64,000 bases of DNA, taken from Anseranas semipalmata. Taxonomy: Eukaryota; Chordata; Aves; Anseriformes; Anseranatidae. The translations under genes and the position numbers were made by a program. The notes beneath the pieces were generated by a model. The model was not told the origin of the DNA. It did not search any database and saw nothing but the letters and a program-made list of their open reading frames with translations. The DNA lies in assembly GCA_013399115.1 (NCBI GenBank), contig VXAA01005212.1, forward strand, positions 132,549 to 196,548, in the 5' to 3' direction. Shown here piece by piece: positions 60,651-64,000 of this stretch. Positions within the stretch are counted from its first letter, which is position 1; every line of letters starts with the position of its first letter.

Positions 60651-63600
60651 CCGCTGTCCTGCTGCTGGTGTTCCAGCGCAGCTGTGAGAGCGCTCTGGGG
60701 CTGCAACCACACCAACCAACAGCTAACAGTGTCAGCAAATAGCACTTGAGCACTCCATTGTCTACAATGGAGTTTTAGGACGAGGAAAACCATGCTGCAA
60801 ACAGCCATCTGTGTGCTGCTCTTTATTTCAGCTCTTCACTAAGCAGAATAAACTTGAAAGTCACAAAGCACCTTCTGGAAGCTGTATGGTATTACAGCCA
60901 AGTAATGCACAAGCATCACCTGGGGCAGGGGTGTCAATCTGTTCTTGGCTGTATAAGGCTCCATTAATTGATTATTTTGGAAAATGCCACTGCTATGGAG
61001 CATCAAGAGGTACCTCTGGTGGTGTACGAATCCCAGGAGGGTCAAGCACCAGCAACAATTCCTACCATACTGATACCCTGCACCAGAGGTGGTGATTCAG
61101 AGCAGCTTGTCTCACAAATCCAGCCCTTGGGCCACCCGCTGGGATGTGGCTTCAGAAACTGGAGTCAAGTCAATGTAAAAGCCCCAAGTTCATCAAAACC
61201 CCAAAGCTTTGCCTAATAAATCACTAAAATCCTAGGACAAGACTCACATTTTGAGTCCTCTTTACAACCACAGAAGACAACTGGCTAGATTTTTGCTCAC
61301 TTGTTTGTTCTTCCTTAGGACAAATACATTTTAAAATAGTTTTCTCACCAACAAGTTGCTATTAACATCCACAGGCAAAACCTGCAATTTATTGGTAGCC
61401 TAACGCCATCTGCTAAGAAAACAAAAAAAATTAGATTCCAAACATAGTAAATTGCCTTCCCAAAGGCACCCTGTGCATCCTGCAGCCAGCACCGTGTCAG
61501 TGCCACCAGCGGTCCTTCTGCAAGGCTCTTTGGCCAGAGCCAGCAGTGGCCCATGGGCAATTCCCACCTACAGCAGCCGCAGGCCATCTGCAGAGCAGCG
61601 CTGATGGTCCCTGGGCCCGTCCTTGCTGCTGGGATGCTTCACGCACCCGCTGCTGCCTTCTGCCAAAAAGGTCGGTGGGAGACACTGTAAGGGAGCCCCC
61701 GAACCCCCCTACAGCCTTGCGCAGGAGAGATGGGTGTTTAAATATTGAAGAGCTTAGCAACAAATGCTGGGTACACAGAGCAGGTAAATCATTTAACAAC
61801 TTCTCCGTGTTTATTAGCCAAAGCAAATATTCACAGTGCGACGTGCCAACAGCAGAAGGTGTGTTTTTCTGTTTGGACCAGGCAAGAATTCTCTACTCAA
61901 CCGCAACACAACTTTATTTTCTTTTCCAATTGGGGAGAGGAAAAAAAATGATATTGCATCAAAGTGGTGTCCGCTACCCAGCTGTCCCCAAAGGCAGAAG
62001 CAACCCCAAGCAAAGAACAGGCTTTGGTTTGCTGCTGCCCTCCCGCTCCCCTCCGCTCCGTGCTCCAAGCAGGCGCCAGCCTCTAGGAAGCTCACAGGTC
62101 TGCTCGCAGCCTCTTGGAGCTCAGCTTCTCGTGGTGATGCACAAGAACACCTCCTGCTCCAGGGGCTTACCGGGTTGAGCAGAACTTGTCCTTGTCAGTC
62201 TGCCGCTCAAGTGTGAAAATAATTATTCCTTTGGCACTTTATCCAGTTCCGTTCTGCTCCTTATCTTAAGTAGTGGAGCTCATTAGCACAAAATACAGCG
62301 TCTGAGAGGTATTAATGCAAAGCAAAACATCCACGTGCAGATAGAGTTTGAAATGTGTGTGTAAAGCTCCACTTCCCAAAGTTTCAATGGGCTATAAGGC
62401 CACGTAGGTCTGGAAACTCTAGGAAAAATCCTCCTGATTTTGGTGTCCAAAATAGGCCCACCCAAGCAACCCAAATGCACGTGCTGTAACCACCAGAGGC
62501 TGTTTTAAAAGGAGGAGGCCATCCCCTCTCTCTATTTTGTGCTAGACATCCATGTACTGACACCAGTACTTCTCTGCCATGAGGCATTAGATGCTTCAGC
62601 CCTGATGTGGGGGAAACTTAGGACATTCCCTTTCTGAAGCCTTCATCGTTGGCCAGCCTGGACATCCCCATGCATTGACCACTGTGTACCCTATCCTTGT
62701 GCTTCACACATCGGAGGGCAAAGACAGTTTTAGGGCTGCAGCTTCCACCTTAGACTCCAGACCTTTCCAGTTAAGTGCTGCAAAGCTGAGGTCTCTTGTG
62801 CCTTAGGAGAAAACTGTCTGCAGATACAGTCTGAAGAGAGCAGAGACATTGCCACCACCCTACATAGCGTGACAGCTCGCTTTGTTTTCCAGCTGGAACA
62901 CCTCAAGTGGCAGAAAGCCGCGGTGTCCCCTTCACACACGCAGGCATCACACCCCTGCGGGTCCCAGCTCGCTGCTGCAGTAGTTCCTAGGAACCCCCTG
63001 TGCTGGAGGAACCCCAGCCGCAGCTTCCCAACCTGCCATTTCCATGAGAGCAGCAAAGCTGGGCCAGAACACAAGATCAAATATGGGACCATGCCTCTTA
63101 ACAACACATTGAAAACATTTTCCGTCAGCTACACCGTATGGTTTCTGGGCATTGACCTATGGAAACCCTCGCGCTTGCCCAACGATTGTCCAGCGCGTTT
63201 TGCAAAGCGCAAGCACAAATCCTGCTGACTCCTTGGCGTTAACGGCTGCCCACGTCCTGCTGGGCTGGCCCGCTGCTGCTAATCAGTTACCTAGTAAAAA
63301 GAAAAGAAGCTGCCTACGTGCTCGGAGGCTGGTGCGCACATAATTAGCTGCCCGACCTCGGCCGCTGTATATGAAGGTTAAACACGAGAGCGGATATGAA
63401 CTTTGGACGTTCATCAAAGATACACTTGTTAACACCAGAAATGTTTAGAAAGCAGATAAACATAGCTGTGAGGAAGGCCAGAGAGAGGCGTCCTAAAACG
63501 CCTGCTCCCATAGAGCCCCCACCCGAAGGAGCAGTACCCAAAGGGGCCGTGGCCTGGGGGCTTTACTGCTCCCCTGTGCTCGCGTTACACCCGATGCTTT

Positions 63601-64000
63601 ACTCCTAGAGCCACTTCTCATGCTGAAGCTAACCTGAGGGCAGGCAACATTTACATTGCAAGAGATCTGCATGACTGGCATCTTCCTGCATGCTCTTCAC
63701 TGCTGCCAAATACGTTTTCTGTCCCCTTTGTTATCTCTCTAGCAATTTGCTGGTTATGCTGGAATACGTAGCGAGCTTGGTCTCACATTTATAAGAGCTG
63801 AGTGGTATGCAGTGTCACAGCTGCCCTGTTAACGATGACCAAGAGCAGCAACCCCCAGCCTCTGTAAGCAGGGCAACACAAACCTGAGAGCTGGTCCATG
63901 TTTGGGGGTACAGGTGAAGAGTCTCAATGTCAGAACACAGAATGGGGAAAAAAAGGGAAAAATATCTACACCCTTCTTGCTTACAATTTGCTATGTTTTT
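60651..64000. other. Unique non-coding DNA, no gene recognised
   Basis: A small perfect hairpin lies at 60752-60773. The 210-codon plus-strand frame at 61546-62178 has no recognisable domain and overlaps minus-strand frames. 62220-62620 is AT-richer. Nothing else is classifiable. Confidence 0.55.
60752..60773. other. Short perfect hairpin
   Basis: ACTCCATTGT (60752-60761) and ACAATGGAGT (60764-60773) are perfect inverted copies separated by CT. Each arm contains an ATTGT/ACAAT core (SOX type), so a paired binding site is as likely as an RNA structure. Confidence 0.6.

Noticed and set aside
61546..62178. 210-codon plus-strand open frame
   Set aside because: No recognisable domain, overlapping minus-strand frames, and no flanking splice signals I trust.

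Overview
This window is almost certainly a piece of a vertebrate nuclear genome, most likely from a bird. The evidence is indirect. There are long stretches of unique, mixed-composition DNA with many short homopolymer and microsatellite tracts and scattered CpG-dense patches. There are no compact stop-free genes, and over 64 kb I see no recognisable young SINE, LINE or LTR copy. A mammalian window of this size would normally carry many, whereas avian genomes are repeat-poor. I cannot name the species, chromosome or neighbouring genes.

I found no protein-coding gene, tRNA, rRNA, CRISPR array or intact mobile element that I can support. The longest open frames (about 180 to 231 codons) lie in GC-rich stretches, overlap one another on both strands, and translate to Ser/Pro/Arg/Gly/Trp-rich sequence with no domain I recognise. 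I treat them as chance frames. The window reads best as intergenic or intronic DNA, and small exons or non-coding transcripts cannot be excluded by eye.

Layout. 1-6257 is unique DNA ending at a 57-base assembly gap (6258-6314), which abuts an (AGAGG)n tract. 6346-12114 is unique DNA with a CpG patch near 9.2 kb. 12.1-13.9 kb holds two AT-rich blocks that look like conserved non-coding elements. 14-25 kb is mixed and holds a CpG patch (20.0 kb), a duplicated homeodomain-type site cluster (22.5 kb) and a strong hairpin (24.9 kb). 25.4-27.5 kb has a homeodomain-type palindrome, a long (AAAAG)n tract and a possible ancient repeat. 28-36 kb has a G-quadruplex motif and two places where a CpG-dense patch directly adjoins an AT-rich element-like block (31.3-32.0 and 35.1-35.4 kb). 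39-48 kb has a 21-bp tandem repeat, several microsatellites, polypurine and polypyrimidine tracts, CpG patches and an exact palindromic POU-dimer motif (45.05 kb). 48-64 kb has more element-like AT-rich blocks, a CpG patch with a G-quadruplex motif next to a (TA)11 tract (54.6-54.8 kb), and a 50-bp minisatellite (60.5 kb).

No genes can be shown to work together here. If the window has a function it is probably regulatory. The best leads are the AT-rich homeodomain/POU-type clusters, the CpG patches beside them, the 45.05 kb POU-dimer palindrome and the 24.9 kb hairpin. I found no convincing novel biological system.
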